DNA of 64,000 nt from Manduca sexta (taxonomy: Eukaryota; Arthropoda; Insecta; Lepidoptera; Sphingidae), in the NCBI RefSeq assembly GCF_014839805.1, contig NC_051139.1, forward strand, positions 1,240,001 through 1,304,000, read 5' to 3'. Position numbers and translations under genes: made by a program. The notes under the pieces were generated by a model. It made no database searches and had not been told where the DNA came from. It saw nothing but the letters and a program-made list of their open reading frames with translations. Below are positions 25,841-37,275 of this stretch, piece after piece. Position 1 is the stretch's first letter, and each line of letters opens with the position of its first letter.

Positions 25841-26129
25841 AGCCTGCAAGGACTGTACCGCGCTAACCTTTTTTTCTGTGCGTGCGATGTTTTCACTTTC
25901 GTCATTTTGACCGGGCCAGTTTGAACTGACGTCGCTCGCGCACGGACGTGCCTAGGATCCGACGTTGTGATTGTCCCGTGTTTGTTCGCCGCTGGTGCTT
26001 GGGATTGTTATTGTTTTATTTATATTTTGTGAGAATATGGCTGTGATAAAGTGCTAATATGTTCGATAGCAACGTCTTTTTGAATTTCTACAATGAGATT
26101 GCTAATAGAAGTGCACTACAGTTGGCAAG
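25808..26129 (+). other. Predicted first exon (5' UTR plus coding start)
   Basis: From the predicted start site to the splice donor GGCAAG|GTAAGGTC (intron from 26130). The first 251 bases would be 5' UTR. This contains two short upstream open frames: ATG at 25887 (seven codons) and ATG at 26037, whose stop TAA at 26055-26057 lies just before the main ATG at 26059. Such an arrangement could restrain translation; that is inference. Confidence 0.5.
26059..26129 (+). CDS. Putative first coding exon, gene unidentified (partial)
   Basis: ATG at 26059 has A at -3 and opens a frame of 23 codons plus two bases, ending at the strong donor at 26129/26130. The peptide starts MFDSNVFLNFYNEI and continues ANRSALQLA before the split codon. 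Without splicing the frame meets TAA at 26131, so this only makes sense as a first exon. The composition is ordinary and protein-like, with no signal peptide or obvious membrane segment. I do not recognise the protein. Short alternative N-termini after long 5' UTRs are typical of insect developmental regulators, but that is only a suggestion. Later exons are not identifiable in this window. Confidence 0.4.
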
Positions 26130-29100
26130 GTAAGGTCGTTTTGTTTGTTTACCTTTAATTCGGTAGATATGCGAGGATGCACATGCACTTGCATATAGAG
26201 GTGGGTGTTGGACGTCAAACCTCGACCGACCAGCTACCGTCGTCGGTGCCGGTCGCGGGTCGCAGTGACAACGGCGGTACAGCCTTGTGTGTAATGAACG
26301 CGGTCCTCGATGCTTCATCCGCCTCTCGCCTTCGGCCGAGGCTCGCTCGGCGAAGAGGTTAATAGGTTCACATTAGATGCTGGTTTGCGAAATCGTGTGA
26401 GCTCAGCGCGGCTCGGCGCGGAGGACGCCGGACGAACTGCGCCCGCGCCGCTTTTCCACGCTTCGTTTCGCGCGCATTCGATACACTAAATAAATGAATG
26501 GAGCGCTTCAATCGGAAATTATTTAAAATACTTGCGTAAAAATAATTTTGTAGAAATCCTACGCTTGGGTATGAAAATATAAATAAAATTAATATTCGTT
26601 ATTTATACGTAGACTATTAAATAAATAAAAGAAAAATAACGACAGTAAACATAATAGTGATTGTTGGGATGCAATACGTTTTGGAAATGTGCATTGTTTT
26701 GCCGAGGCACGCTAATGACCGCTTCCATTAATTAATAGTTAAACACCGAATTTCACTTCTGATTGCTCGTGCATAAAATCGATTTCGGAACTGATAAATT
26801 GGCACTAGTTTCGTAATAGTAAAAGTTTAACGAATAGTTTATAACTTCAGAACATATTTAGCATCGTTTAGGTCATTTCTAACATTATTACAATATCTAT
26901 TACACCGTGTAATTAGAATGAACAATACCGATTTTATTTTAAATGCATAGTCAAATGAACATGCGGGTAACTATTTCGCCAAATAAACAGTTGTAATCCT
27001 GTAAAATAATTTTTTACAGTTGTGAAATGCATTTCAATTACGGGTGGCTATAGCGAAATTATAAAGTTATAGCTAAAAATTGGCTAACAAACACCTGGAA
27101 ACAATGTTACAGCCAAATTGCGACACGAAATATTTTACATTGAAATATCTTAAATTGTTAAAAACATCACACGCGCACCGCCAGTTCATCTAAATTAATA
27201 AGTGTATGTATATACGTATGTGTCTACTAATTAATGACTCCCCCTATATCATTAATCGTAAAAAATATTGTTTTCGACATCGCTATCATTATCAAAATGC
27301 GTAATATAGGAAACTTTACAATTAAGGCGTCACGGAATCTGCTTTCTTGTAACCAACAAAATAATCACTTGATTAAATGCTTTTAGTTATAAAGTATATT
27401 CTATTAATCATCAGGGTTATCAGTTTCGTCATTAATTACCAATTCAAGGCTTCAATTTAATCTTTTATGATAAATTTTGTAACACAATGTGCGTGTTTCG
27501 ATTTTAAGATGGATTCGGAGAATTCTTCTTGACTTAATGTACAATTGGTCCGTATTATAAATACTTTAACAATAATACCTATAGATAAAATAGTTTTCCA
27601 ATTCTGTACAGCTATACGCCCATCGCGAGTCGGTCGTCTTTGTGAATTTATAAAGCAACACAAAAACACGCCTCAATTATACACACACTTGTAAAATCAA
27701 TTACAAAAACGTGGTTTATCAATAACATTAAATGTTATTTAAAAAATGTGTTTATCATAAAGCGTTTCGTAGGATGCTTTGAGTAAATACGATTTCATGG
27801 AAGCTATAAAAACAATATTGCGAAATAGACGAACGAGAGAAAGATCTCAATGCGTACGATAAACATTCGGGTTTATCTGAAAACGAAAATTACGCAACAT
27901 ATAGTAGTATAGGGCTGCTACGTGACTACGTATCACAAAAACGTCTTATATTTAGAGACGAATAAACATTACAAAGGAACGAAAACTGTTTAAAGAAAAC
28001 GACATATGTGAACATGCAACATCTATATACACATAATATGTACATATAATACACATAATAAGCAATGTCAGTAAAACAAAAAGTAGCGTATTCTTTTCAA
28101 ATTTATATTTCACGACTCGCATAATTTTATTCATTAATATTAAATATTATCGAGTAATTCAATATTTTTAATATTAATCACTTGCGCATATCACTTTAAC
28201 TACATTACTGAAATGAAACTAACCTCGTCCTATTGTAATTTATTATAGACAGAGTTTTATCTAAACACCACTACCATAAAATACTAAAAATAAACCAAAA
28301 ACTATTTGGAAATAAATGACAACCCTAATAGTAGAGATAGCGAACTGTGTCAATGAAGTAGTGTTGGCAGCGCTTCGAACAATTGAGCGATGTTAGAATC
28401 ATCGACCAATGTCATTTCTCTATTGGAGCAAATCAGAGGGCTTTATATGGCAGAACAGAATGGGCGTATAAATAATTCAGCCTTCTCTGTGTTGTCGACA
28501 CTTTGACCGCAAAGCATCTACGAGAATAGCACCTTCATTCTTACAAAATTTATTAAACTATGCACGAAGACGAGTAAATATCTATTAATATTATTTCATA
28601 TCCTATTTAGAACGTAAAATAATCAAAATAAGACCGACGACAGATTAACACAACCAAGAGAAGGAAGGCCTTTGCTCAGCAATAAAACATATTATTATTG
28701 AATATAACATATTATAGCAATAAACAGGTGTATTTAAACCAATTGTTAAAATTAATTCTTTCTTTGCATAATATCGCTTTAGTAAATGTACACTTATTTA
28801 AGATGGAACAAATCAAATAATAAAACTAACATTCAAGCATTAGGTCATCATTGAGGTTTAGGATAAAACGATCATTTTTCTATTAATAAACACTGTGTTA
28901 CTTCAGCGGCAATCCGTTTAGGCCATAAAACCATGGTCAAGGGTTTTCCCCGTCGAGTAATTATTTTAGATATTAATTTCAAAAAACACTCAACTTACAT
29001 TCTAACAATATAAGATGCCCGCTTTCATGACAGACTTTTTATGAGGTAGGAATACACGAATTTCGGGAGTTATAAGGGATTAAATTGTAGAATGAGAATT

Positions 29101-30568
29101 CGGATGAAACAAAAGAAGTTTTATTACAGTAATAAACAATAAAAATATTTATCGCTCCAAATATTTTGTTTAAAACGTAAAAAACAGTGAGGAATTATTT
29201 ATTTTACGTAGTTGTTTTCCAATAATGGACAATATTTAAACAATTCGTGTTCTTCCAGTCTGAGTTAAATTTCAGTGATAATATTTATATCTATAGGTAT
29301 ATTTTTTCATCCAAATCAATGACGAGACAAGTAAGACTGAAGAACTCTGAAATACCTCAATGCTGTGCAAATTCAGCCCACGAGACGTGTAATCTAATGT
29401 TATATGCGCATAAAATAGGTTTACGAACCTTTTTTGACTAACGATTCAAATCATTAGATGCCTATTAAGTAAATGTTTTTGTAATAATATCCCTTTAATG
29501 TCATTTTCATGCATGAGGAGTTGCCTGCAATTATGGCAACATTTAAATTAAGGTATTGTATAGTAAAACTTGTAGTTACTAATACATGTGTATGTCATGT
29601 TGGTAATCCTTAAATAAATAAATAGGAGGGCGCCTACCCAGGACCTCGATTATAATCAAGCAACGCGCTCGGCACTTTGAGACTTCACTTGAAATTCATA
29701 AAGTTAAATAAATAACATTAGAATATCATTCAGTTTGGTGTACAAAATTCTTATTTCATGGTATCTTGTATAATAAGCAGCGTTGTGTAAACCAATAAGA
29801 CTGTGTAAACAAAATGCATACTGTTCTCTTTAGGTACTCTAACAACATAATGCTCCCTTGAACTTTATTATGCTGATGGAACATTCATAAATATTGATTA
29901 GTTTATGACAGGTTTCAAAAGTAAGAATTCCGATTAATAAAATATGTTTATAAATAATAAACCTTGGTTTTAAAATTGTTATGAAATGTTATTTATAGAG
30001 CTTGAGTTTTATTTTTTCATCAGATAACTCGGTAGGTCATTGTGGTAACCACCACATTTTTTTACATCTTATTTTTCTCTTGTTTGTGTTGGGGATATTT
30101 CGACGGACATTTTGTCCATAAAGTTTAACGATTACTTACATTTTGTGAGACATATTTCCATGTTTAATAACTTGCTAAAATATTTTGTAATACCATATTA
30201 TATAAGGACCATACGGTAGACACACGCTAAATATTTAATATAAAATAAACACACAAAATAACTTTTATAAAGTGGTTATTTTTGAAGGTTTTTTTTATTT
30301 ATTCACTAGCAAAAGTCTGTGTAAATATTATAAGAAAATGTCAAAGTTATTACAATAAGGAAAAAGTGTCTAAAATATACAAACACAGCTTTATTTCTTT
30401 TAGCAAAAGAAATTACCAGTTGCATACTATAATTAATTTGATTCGTTATTTAATAATCTTATTGGAGTATGTATCTTCTTATTCAAGAGACTGAGTGGTA
30501 AGATAACACCGGTTTGTCTCTATTTGTCACTAACTAGAATTCTAACAACATTGTGTATCCATATATAG
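26130..30568 (+). other. Probable intron, no supported exon
   Basis: It begins with the donor GTAAGGTC. The first 350 bases remain GC-rich (for example GCTCGGCGCGGAGGACGCCGG at about 26411); the rest is AT-rich. Around 29622-29690 there is a small sequence with GGCGCCTACCCAGGACCTCG that looks like a fragment of a tRNA-derived repeat. No other recognised feature. Confidence 0.45.
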
Positions 30569-30733
30569 CACATGGCAGCCAGGGCGGGACATGGCGGACC
30601 CGTCACAGTGACACTGCTAGGCAATCCAAACTTCTGGATGATGTTGGTACACTTCCCGGGCGGTCGCGGCAGTCATGCCATCTACTTTAACCAACACAGT
30701 TGTACACGTAACATCGACTTGTGGTTACAGATG
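30569..30733 (+). other. GC-rich open frame, possible exon
   Basis: An isolated block in AT-rich DNA, opening right after a TAG/AG at 30566-30568 with ATG at 30572. The frame reads MAARAGHGGPVTVTLLG and then NPNFWMMLVHFPGG, and third codon positions are markedly GC-rich until about 30733, after which it drifts into AT-rich sequence and stops at 30800. CTTG|GTGG-type or weaker donors near 30720 are poor. It could be a genuine exon, a degraded coding remnant (retro-copy or transposon) or a conserved regulatory island. I do not recognise a domain. A second frame (HGSQGGTWRTRHS...) is also open for about 40 codons, which weakens the coding call. Confidence 0.3.
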
Positions 30734-30802
30734 CATACAAGTAATATTTATTATATTGAGTTAATTAAAAAGTATTATACAAGCATTTATAAGAGATTTT
30801 GA

Positions 30803-31659
30803 TTACTAAACCACTTAAGAGATTTATCTACTGGAAATACATAATTTGTATCTTTTTATGTAAAAATAAAGCCAAGTTTCTATTACAGTAATGCCAAGCT
30901 AAGAATGTTTCTTAATGATTTAATGTCAATCGTTGTTACACAAAGTAATTCAAATTGGTCTTTAAAGTTTTATACTTTTAACAAGTTGATTACACAAATA
31001 ACTAAAATGAACATATAGTATAACCGTGGAAAGACTAGATCTCGGTATCAGCATGCAGTAACCTTGGTAGCTGTCTGATTACTAGCATGTAACCCATCGA
31101 TAACTGGCGATAAGATTTTGATTTTCGTAACCTTACATCCGATAATTACATTTCACGTAAGGAACGGCCCGATAATAGTAATCCTCAAAATTACTTCAAA
31201 GGTCACTCCAAATGCAGGCTAATAAGAAAATGTTAATATATTTATTCTGATTGTCTTGTAAGATTAACAAATTCTAAATATCTACACAACACAAGCTGTT
31301 TTGTCTCTTCTGTAGGTGCGTGTATGAGGTTCATAAACTTCACCAAACTTTTCCGGAGCGCCTCCAGTCGTAATAATGTGCATGAGTTCTAATTCAGAAA
31401 CTCATATCTAGGTTTTTAAACGTAAATACAATCTCTATGGTAGTCTACATAAGTTGGTCGGAACCGCGTTAGATTTATACCCTAAAAACGTGTGAAAACT
31501 TAACCACTAGCCTATATTGCAGCAGTATTTCTACTAAATGTCTTCTAAATCTTGCAGTAAAACAAATTAAACAGGTTTTTGTGATGCTCAGCCTGACTTA
31601 TTTCAAGAGGTACACAATAACGTCATGTTAATAATTAGTATATTGGGCGTATATTTATC
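30803..31659. other. AT-rich sequence, nothing recognised
   Basis: Intronic or intergenic sequence with no supported feature. Confidence 0.5.
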
Positions 31660-32160
31660 GAGCTTGGTCCCAATTATTGCGGTTATTAGTCGGGCGCGCT
31701 AATCGCCCCGTACATTGTTTGCATTACACTATGTGCACTACACGAATAATTGGATTCGCATTGTCAAACAGTATTAATTACGCGATAATAAATTTATTAG
31801 AACACAAAGCTTCCTGGTGGAATGTACCGTCCGTTTATCGGACACGTGTCGCGGAACTAGTTCTCCCGTGCGACAGTTTGCATAGACTCATTAGAGCGCA
31901 CTGTTTGTCCATCGGTAATCTATATGTCACAACCGCGAATGTAATTATTGTAATTAGGTCACGCTATAATTCGATTGCAGCTTGTTTCCTGGAAACACCG
32001 CGCTGATACTTTGAAACTTATCTCCATTAACAGTCGCATGGCAGTAAATCGGAGTGGCGGAGTGGCGGAGTGGCGGCCCGACTCGCACCAATTACATCCA
32101 TGCTCGATTGCGCCGCGCCAGTGGGAGTATGCGGAAAAAAATACAATTGATACTAAATAA
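31660..32160. promoter_or_regulatory. Candidate conserved regulatory element
   Basis: Balanced base composition, non-repetitive, with several homeodomain-type cores (AATAATTGGATT, AGTATTAATTACGCG, TGTAATTATTGTAATTAGG) and CpG-containing motifs. A 109-codon frame (31677-32006) lies here but lacks codon bias and recognised content. It has the look of an intronic enhancer near a developmental gene. This is inference from motif texture only. Confidence 0.3.
32051..32077. repeat. Short tandem repeat, 8-base unit
   Basis: GGAGTGGC is repeated three times in tandem followed by GGC. It is local and too short for a satellite. Confidence 0.85.
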
Positions 32161-32639
32161 CGCTAACGATGTTTTTGTACCTAAGATCAATACGCGGGCT
32201 TAACATTCCGAATGTAGGTTTACAACTCCGAAACACAAACATTTCTCAAATCCCAAACGCAAGAGCCGAGCTCAATGATTTCGCAATCGACATTTGCTCC
32301 TTGCAAAGTCGACATAAACATTTTCTCTGAATTACGAATTTAGTCGACACTCGCCGCTCACGAAACGCCCATCCAACTAAAAATGTCTCAACTTTTTATC
32401 GTAACAAATTTCTTCATAGTGCTGCGTTCTGTTTGACATTGAACTGAATAAAAAAAATGTTATCAAAGGGCTCGATTCGTTTGTCAGTTGTGAAACTGAG
32501 GCATTGAACACGACGTGTGGAGAGGCCCATTAACATCTTTTCGTTTTTGTTTTAATTATTATTTAATAGAGTTTTAATGTCGTGTGTGACCGCCATGTTT
32601 GTGTTCTTCTATTAGCACAATTCAGTCACAATTTAATAG

Positions 32640-33200
32640 GGCGCTCACGCCGTCCGCCGCGTTCGATAACTTCGGTATTTCCAAGTCAATGTTATCATTA
32701 AACCGACAAGTTTTTTAAAATGCGTCCCGAATAATAAAGTTTTAGTCCAAGGTCGTAAAGTTTCGGGATTATTGTAAACACTAATAAAGCGGCAGATCTG
32801 TCGGCTCAAAGGGTTGCATTGTTTGAATACAATAAAATTTGTAATGCTGTCAAATTACTCGTAGCCCTTTCTTGTTCCCGTTCACGGTACAAATTACCGA
32901 AGGACGTTGGAACTGGGTCACTTCGGAAATAGTTTATTGTTATCGGCTAGTGTGCGCACACGCAACGCTCACACGCACGCTCGCGCCGCGTTCGGTTTTC
33001 AAACGTTTACGCACACGAACGAACCCCCGATTCAATTAGGGCTCATCCTTTATGCCTCTCGGAAGTCCTTGTACTAGTTCGCGTTCGGCATCTTCAATAT
33101 CATCTGTTTAGATGGGTGCCGAGTGTGCATGAACGCGCCCGGCGTCAGCGGGAGGGGGACAGTCGATCGCTCGCGGCTTCCGCTTTCGTACAATTTAAAC
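32640..33200. promoter_or_regulatory. CpG-enriched island, role unknown
   Basis: Patches of high CpG: GCGCTCACGCCGTCCGCCGCG at 32641, ACACGCACGCTCGCGCCGCG at about 32971, and CGCCCGGCGTCAGCGGGAGG at about 33136. No TATA/initiator/donor combination is convincing. It may be another promoter or enhancer of the same locus. Confidence 0.35.
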
Positions 33201-33589
33201 TTTCCTAAGGCCAACGGGTCGATAAATTTGAAAAGTGGATTTGTATTTTCATAATGTCATTACGATTGGTAAGGCCAAACTGTTTTGGTCTATTAGTTTT
33301 ATTAGGCGGTTACCCTTGCGCGTTCTTTATTGCATTCAGCGGACCCTTTGCAGTCCATGTCAATATTCAGTTTTCTTGGGGTTTGCATTTTACGCGCGTC
33401 AATAAACGAAGCTTCAGCTAACGATGTAACCTTGGCCGCGCCTATTAATTAGTTTGTCATAAGAGGCAATAAAATGCTTCCACGCATAAAATGTGATTGT
33501 TTAGTTTTATTGTCCATTCGATTAGTGTGGTTGTAAGCCAGACACCAAACAATAACAGAGAGTATTGATAAAGCATCAGTGTTCTCGCA

Positions 33590-33740
33590 GAGTCTGCGCG
33601 GACCGGAACAGCAGTGTGTTGGGCGCACACTAGTGCCACGCCGCCATTGCCCCCGCCCCTCCCCCGCCGTCCCGCCGCAAGATCTAGTACTCTACTAGAA
33701 CGGTAGTGAACGAATGTGCTCCCGAGTATTTTTAGCGCTG
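33590..33740. promoter_or_regulatory. GC-rich patch with C-rich run
   Basis: CCCCCGCCCCTCCCCCGCCG at about 33650 is a dense CT/GC-box-like run beside GCGCACACTAGTGCC. The minus-strand 60-codon frame over it is not credible. It is possibly a promoter-type or Sp1-like site cluster. Confidence 0.35.
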
Positions 33741-36504
33741 GTGTACGGGTAGGTCAGTTACTATTATGAAATTTTGATAACACATCGGCTCCGTAATGAA
33801 AATGACGTAATCACTTTCATTGTTCTTATCAGTCTCATTCATTGGAAATGCGCGAAGTAAAATCTCGCGCTATCGAGTTACATTAATGTTCTCTCCGTGT
33901 ATAAACGCACAGTGTAGGAACGCTTGACGCGCAACATTGTTGCTTGGTCTTGCGCATCAAATGTTGAGCAAAATACAAAATTATGTTACGAAAGTTGCTT
34001 TATAGTAACAAGTAAACAACTGATAAAAAAATGCAAATAACTACTTAATAAAAATATTCTTATCTTAAATATAGTCAAAAATATTTGTTATTTTTAAGAA
34101 TCACGAATATAAATTCCAGATTACGGCAATAAGCCACAAAAATAAATCATCAGTTAATAGTTTGTTGCCAAACAATACATCGTGTTATCTCTTTCCTGTA
34201 CATAATGTAAATGCAATGAACCGATATCATTACTTTCACTTATAACAAGCTCCAACTCTGAAAAAAAACAAGCAAGATATCCGTTCTGACAAATAATATT
34301 ATTAAGGGATAAACAGAAGAGAAAAAAGAGACTCGGTTGACATATATTGGTGTTAGAAGAAGACCTCACCAATATTAATACCATAAAAATATTACTATAA
34401 TTTCTGGATCTATTAAAAATATGACATAGCTATAACAACAATGCATAACGTACCCTTAAATACCGATGAGATCATATTTGCTATATTCTAATGTAATTGC
34501 ATCATAATTATACATCATGGTCTTTAATATACGAGATTATAGGCTTCTCGTACACGAGAGTCGATCTGACTAAGTTCTATGGTTTTGTCTATGCCAAGGT
34601 TTTGTTTTTGTCTAATAAATCGTTTTTCGTTCTTTCTATTCTATCTATTAGTAGTATGCAAGTACCAATTTGTTCCAATAGGTGATAATAAAATATATAA
34701 TTAAATAGACCTTGTATTAATTTAGAGTTATTATTAACCTGATTTATAAAAAAAATAATAGCGGACATCCGATATATACATTAAAATTCATATTGAATCA
34801 TAGATAAACACTAAGAAGTCTCGCATGATCCCGTGAAAATAAAAATGGAATATAAAAACCCGGTAACGTTCCTTCAAAAAAGTCCCTTCTAACCAAAGGA
34901 ATGTGATCGCAATTACGTCAATCTAATTTCCCAAATGAATGACGTCTTACACAACGGCTAAATACGTAGAATATTGGAAATTATTATTCTAATGTCGTGT
35001 GCAATTCTCACGTTATTTTCCTGCACTTTAGATTAATGTTTTCGAACTCTGACTATAATTACATGCAGAATGGAAAAGTGTTTTCCTGCAACCTTAATAA
35101 CCTTGAAGTTTTATAGTACTATAACACCATCTAATATATAGTCATCTAATAATGCGACATACACAACACCAGAAATCGGGGGTTTAAAGTAGGGTTAGCG
35201 TAGAGTAAAGTAGGTGGAGCTTAAAGTAAGGGTTTTGGCTTCATCAATCCCACTGATCGCATGAAACAGTTCCGCACGAACAAATATTTTATTCAGAAAA
35301 ATACCGACAGAGCAGACGTCCTAAACATTTTAAAACAAAATAAAGGTGATATCATTCTAATTATGAAAAAAAAAAATACTCATACCCTCTGTGTAACCGT
35401 AGAAAGTGGAATGTACGTTAGGTCGGAATAATACAGTGAGTCACTCAGTTTAGTTGTCAATATGATTCAATGAGGCACCATGTTAGTGAAAACTAAAATG
35501 GCTTCATCGGCGCATTTAGAGTGCGTAGAACATTGTGTTTGTCACAAGCTTGCGCGTACGACGAATTTTATTCAAGATATTACGTCACATTTGAGATCGT
35601 AAATAAGTAGAGGCTGATGCAAACATACAGTTTAAAATCTTTGGTTTTTACAACAATTTTGACGTCAAGAAACTCGCAGGGACTGTTATGTTCCGGTTCG
35701 AAATACGCAATCTGCATACTACGAAAGATTTTCAATCAAACCCAGACCCGAAACAAACATTTGCGATACATATTTGTCTCGTCGTGGGGTTCAAACTAGC
35801 GGTCTCTCGTTTCACAGCGGGCTCGGACGTATTTTATTTGTTCAAATATTGTTACCACCTCCGGGCTCCAGTACAATGGAATACCTACGTATGTCGATCT
35901 GATTTTTCCTCCACACGCTTCTAAATGTTCTCAGAATACGACTTACGTCATTCCATTCTAAATCACTTTGTAAATAAATAACTCATAATTTTCGACTTAC
36001 GGAAATACAAACGGTTCTGTAACAACTTTCTTTCTTAGAACTATAATACGAAACCAATCGCCTTTACAATTATCCTCTAGAGCTTTAGAATAAAGTGAGT
36101 CTTATATTGTTTTAGTTAACTCTTCTCAATAATATTCATGTACAGTGATGAATCATAAACATCCCATACAAGAATGGTGAAAAACAAATGCTCATCGCTA
36201 CATTTTTCAACATAAATGTCAAACCCCGATGTCTCCTTTATCAATCGAATTTTAGTTCAGTATACTTAGTTTGAAAAATAATATAATTAATATATTGTAG
36301 GAAATAAACATATGAGAGTAGCAGGGCTCTACATGCGAGTGAGAGTCGCGAGCGCGTCTACACGAATGTTTACGCTCTGTTATTAATATATCTAATTTTG
36401 GGTACTACGCTGTTCGCACGAAATATTAAAGTCGAAAATATATAGCCATAAGATTTATAAATTAAGGACAACATCTTTAACAAAATATTTATTACTTGTA
36501 CGTA
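33741..36504. other. AT-rich sequence, nothing recognised
   Basis: No supported exon, RNA gene or identified repeat; short open frames only. Confidence 0.5.
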
Positions 36505-36665
36505 CGACTGTAGTGCTGAGGTTCTGGGTTCGACACGCGGGTCCGGCAGTGATATTAAGTTTTCTACTCATTAGTAGCCCGGAGTCTGACTATAAGCCTG
36601 CCCCCTATTACTTCATGAGACGGTATACACACGGCAGAAAGTGGGTGAAAACCCTACTTTCATTA
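36505..36665 (+). mobile_element. tRNA-derived SINE, 5' part
   Basis: GTAGTGCTGAGGTTCTGGGTTCGACACGCG carries a B box at 36526-36536. It is followed by CGGCAGTGATATTAAGTTTT, CTACTCATTAGTAGCCCGGAGTC, CCCCCTATTACTTCATGAGACGG and GCAGAAAGTGGGTG. That motif order matches a SINE family common in moths. The 3' part is missing after about 36660. The 64-codon frame here is the SINE itself. Confidence 0.8.
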
Positions 36666-36918
36666 CTTTTGAGTTTAATTCCAAAGACCTTTAATTTGTT
36701 CACTTGATGCTCTTAGTTACTCTAATAACATAACAAAATGGTAATTACATTTGTAACTAACGCAAGTATATCATATTCCCATTAATATTCATATTTTTAT
36801 TTGCATATTGAGTGTACAATTATTTAACCTTAAATATTATTTGCTTAAACTAATGAGCCGTTGGAGTTACTGCAAAATAAAGACATAAAATATGTAACGC
36901 CAAACTATAAGGAAAAGT

Positions 36919-37275
36919 ATGAATCACTCGTAGCCGAATTTCGGCCACGGCAGCCAATCTCAACGGAGATCAGCCAGGTACACGTAGGAGATATTATAGT
37001 GTATGCGCAATGCACAGGTGTACTCTGAGTTCTTTCGCTCTCATATTAGAGTAAAACGTCAATCCGACATGACCGGAGAGTGATGCGACGCAGGGCCAAC
37101 GGGTTTATGTGCTTTTCGAGGCACGAGGGTATTGCGATTGAGTCATTTTTAAGATGGAAAAACCCTGTCACATTTATTTTTTGTCAGACCCCGTATTCGA
37201 ACCCAGCTTCACAGCCGTATTCGTATCCTGTACACATTAGAACTACGCCACCGAGGAAATCAGCCGAAAAAATTA
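36919..37275 (-). mobile_element. tRNA-derived SINE, nearly complete
   Basis: TCGTAGCCGAATTTCGGCCACGG, CAATCTCAACGGAGATCAGCC, AGGAGATATTATAGTG, AATCCGACATGACCGGAGAG and TGCTTTTCGAGGCACGAGG are the diagnostic blocks of a very common lepidopteran SINE. On the minus strand the tRNA-derived head has B box GGGTTCGAATAC (about 37193-37204). The copy is little decayed over its core. The 66-codon frame at 37080-37280 is not a gene. Confidence 0.85.
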
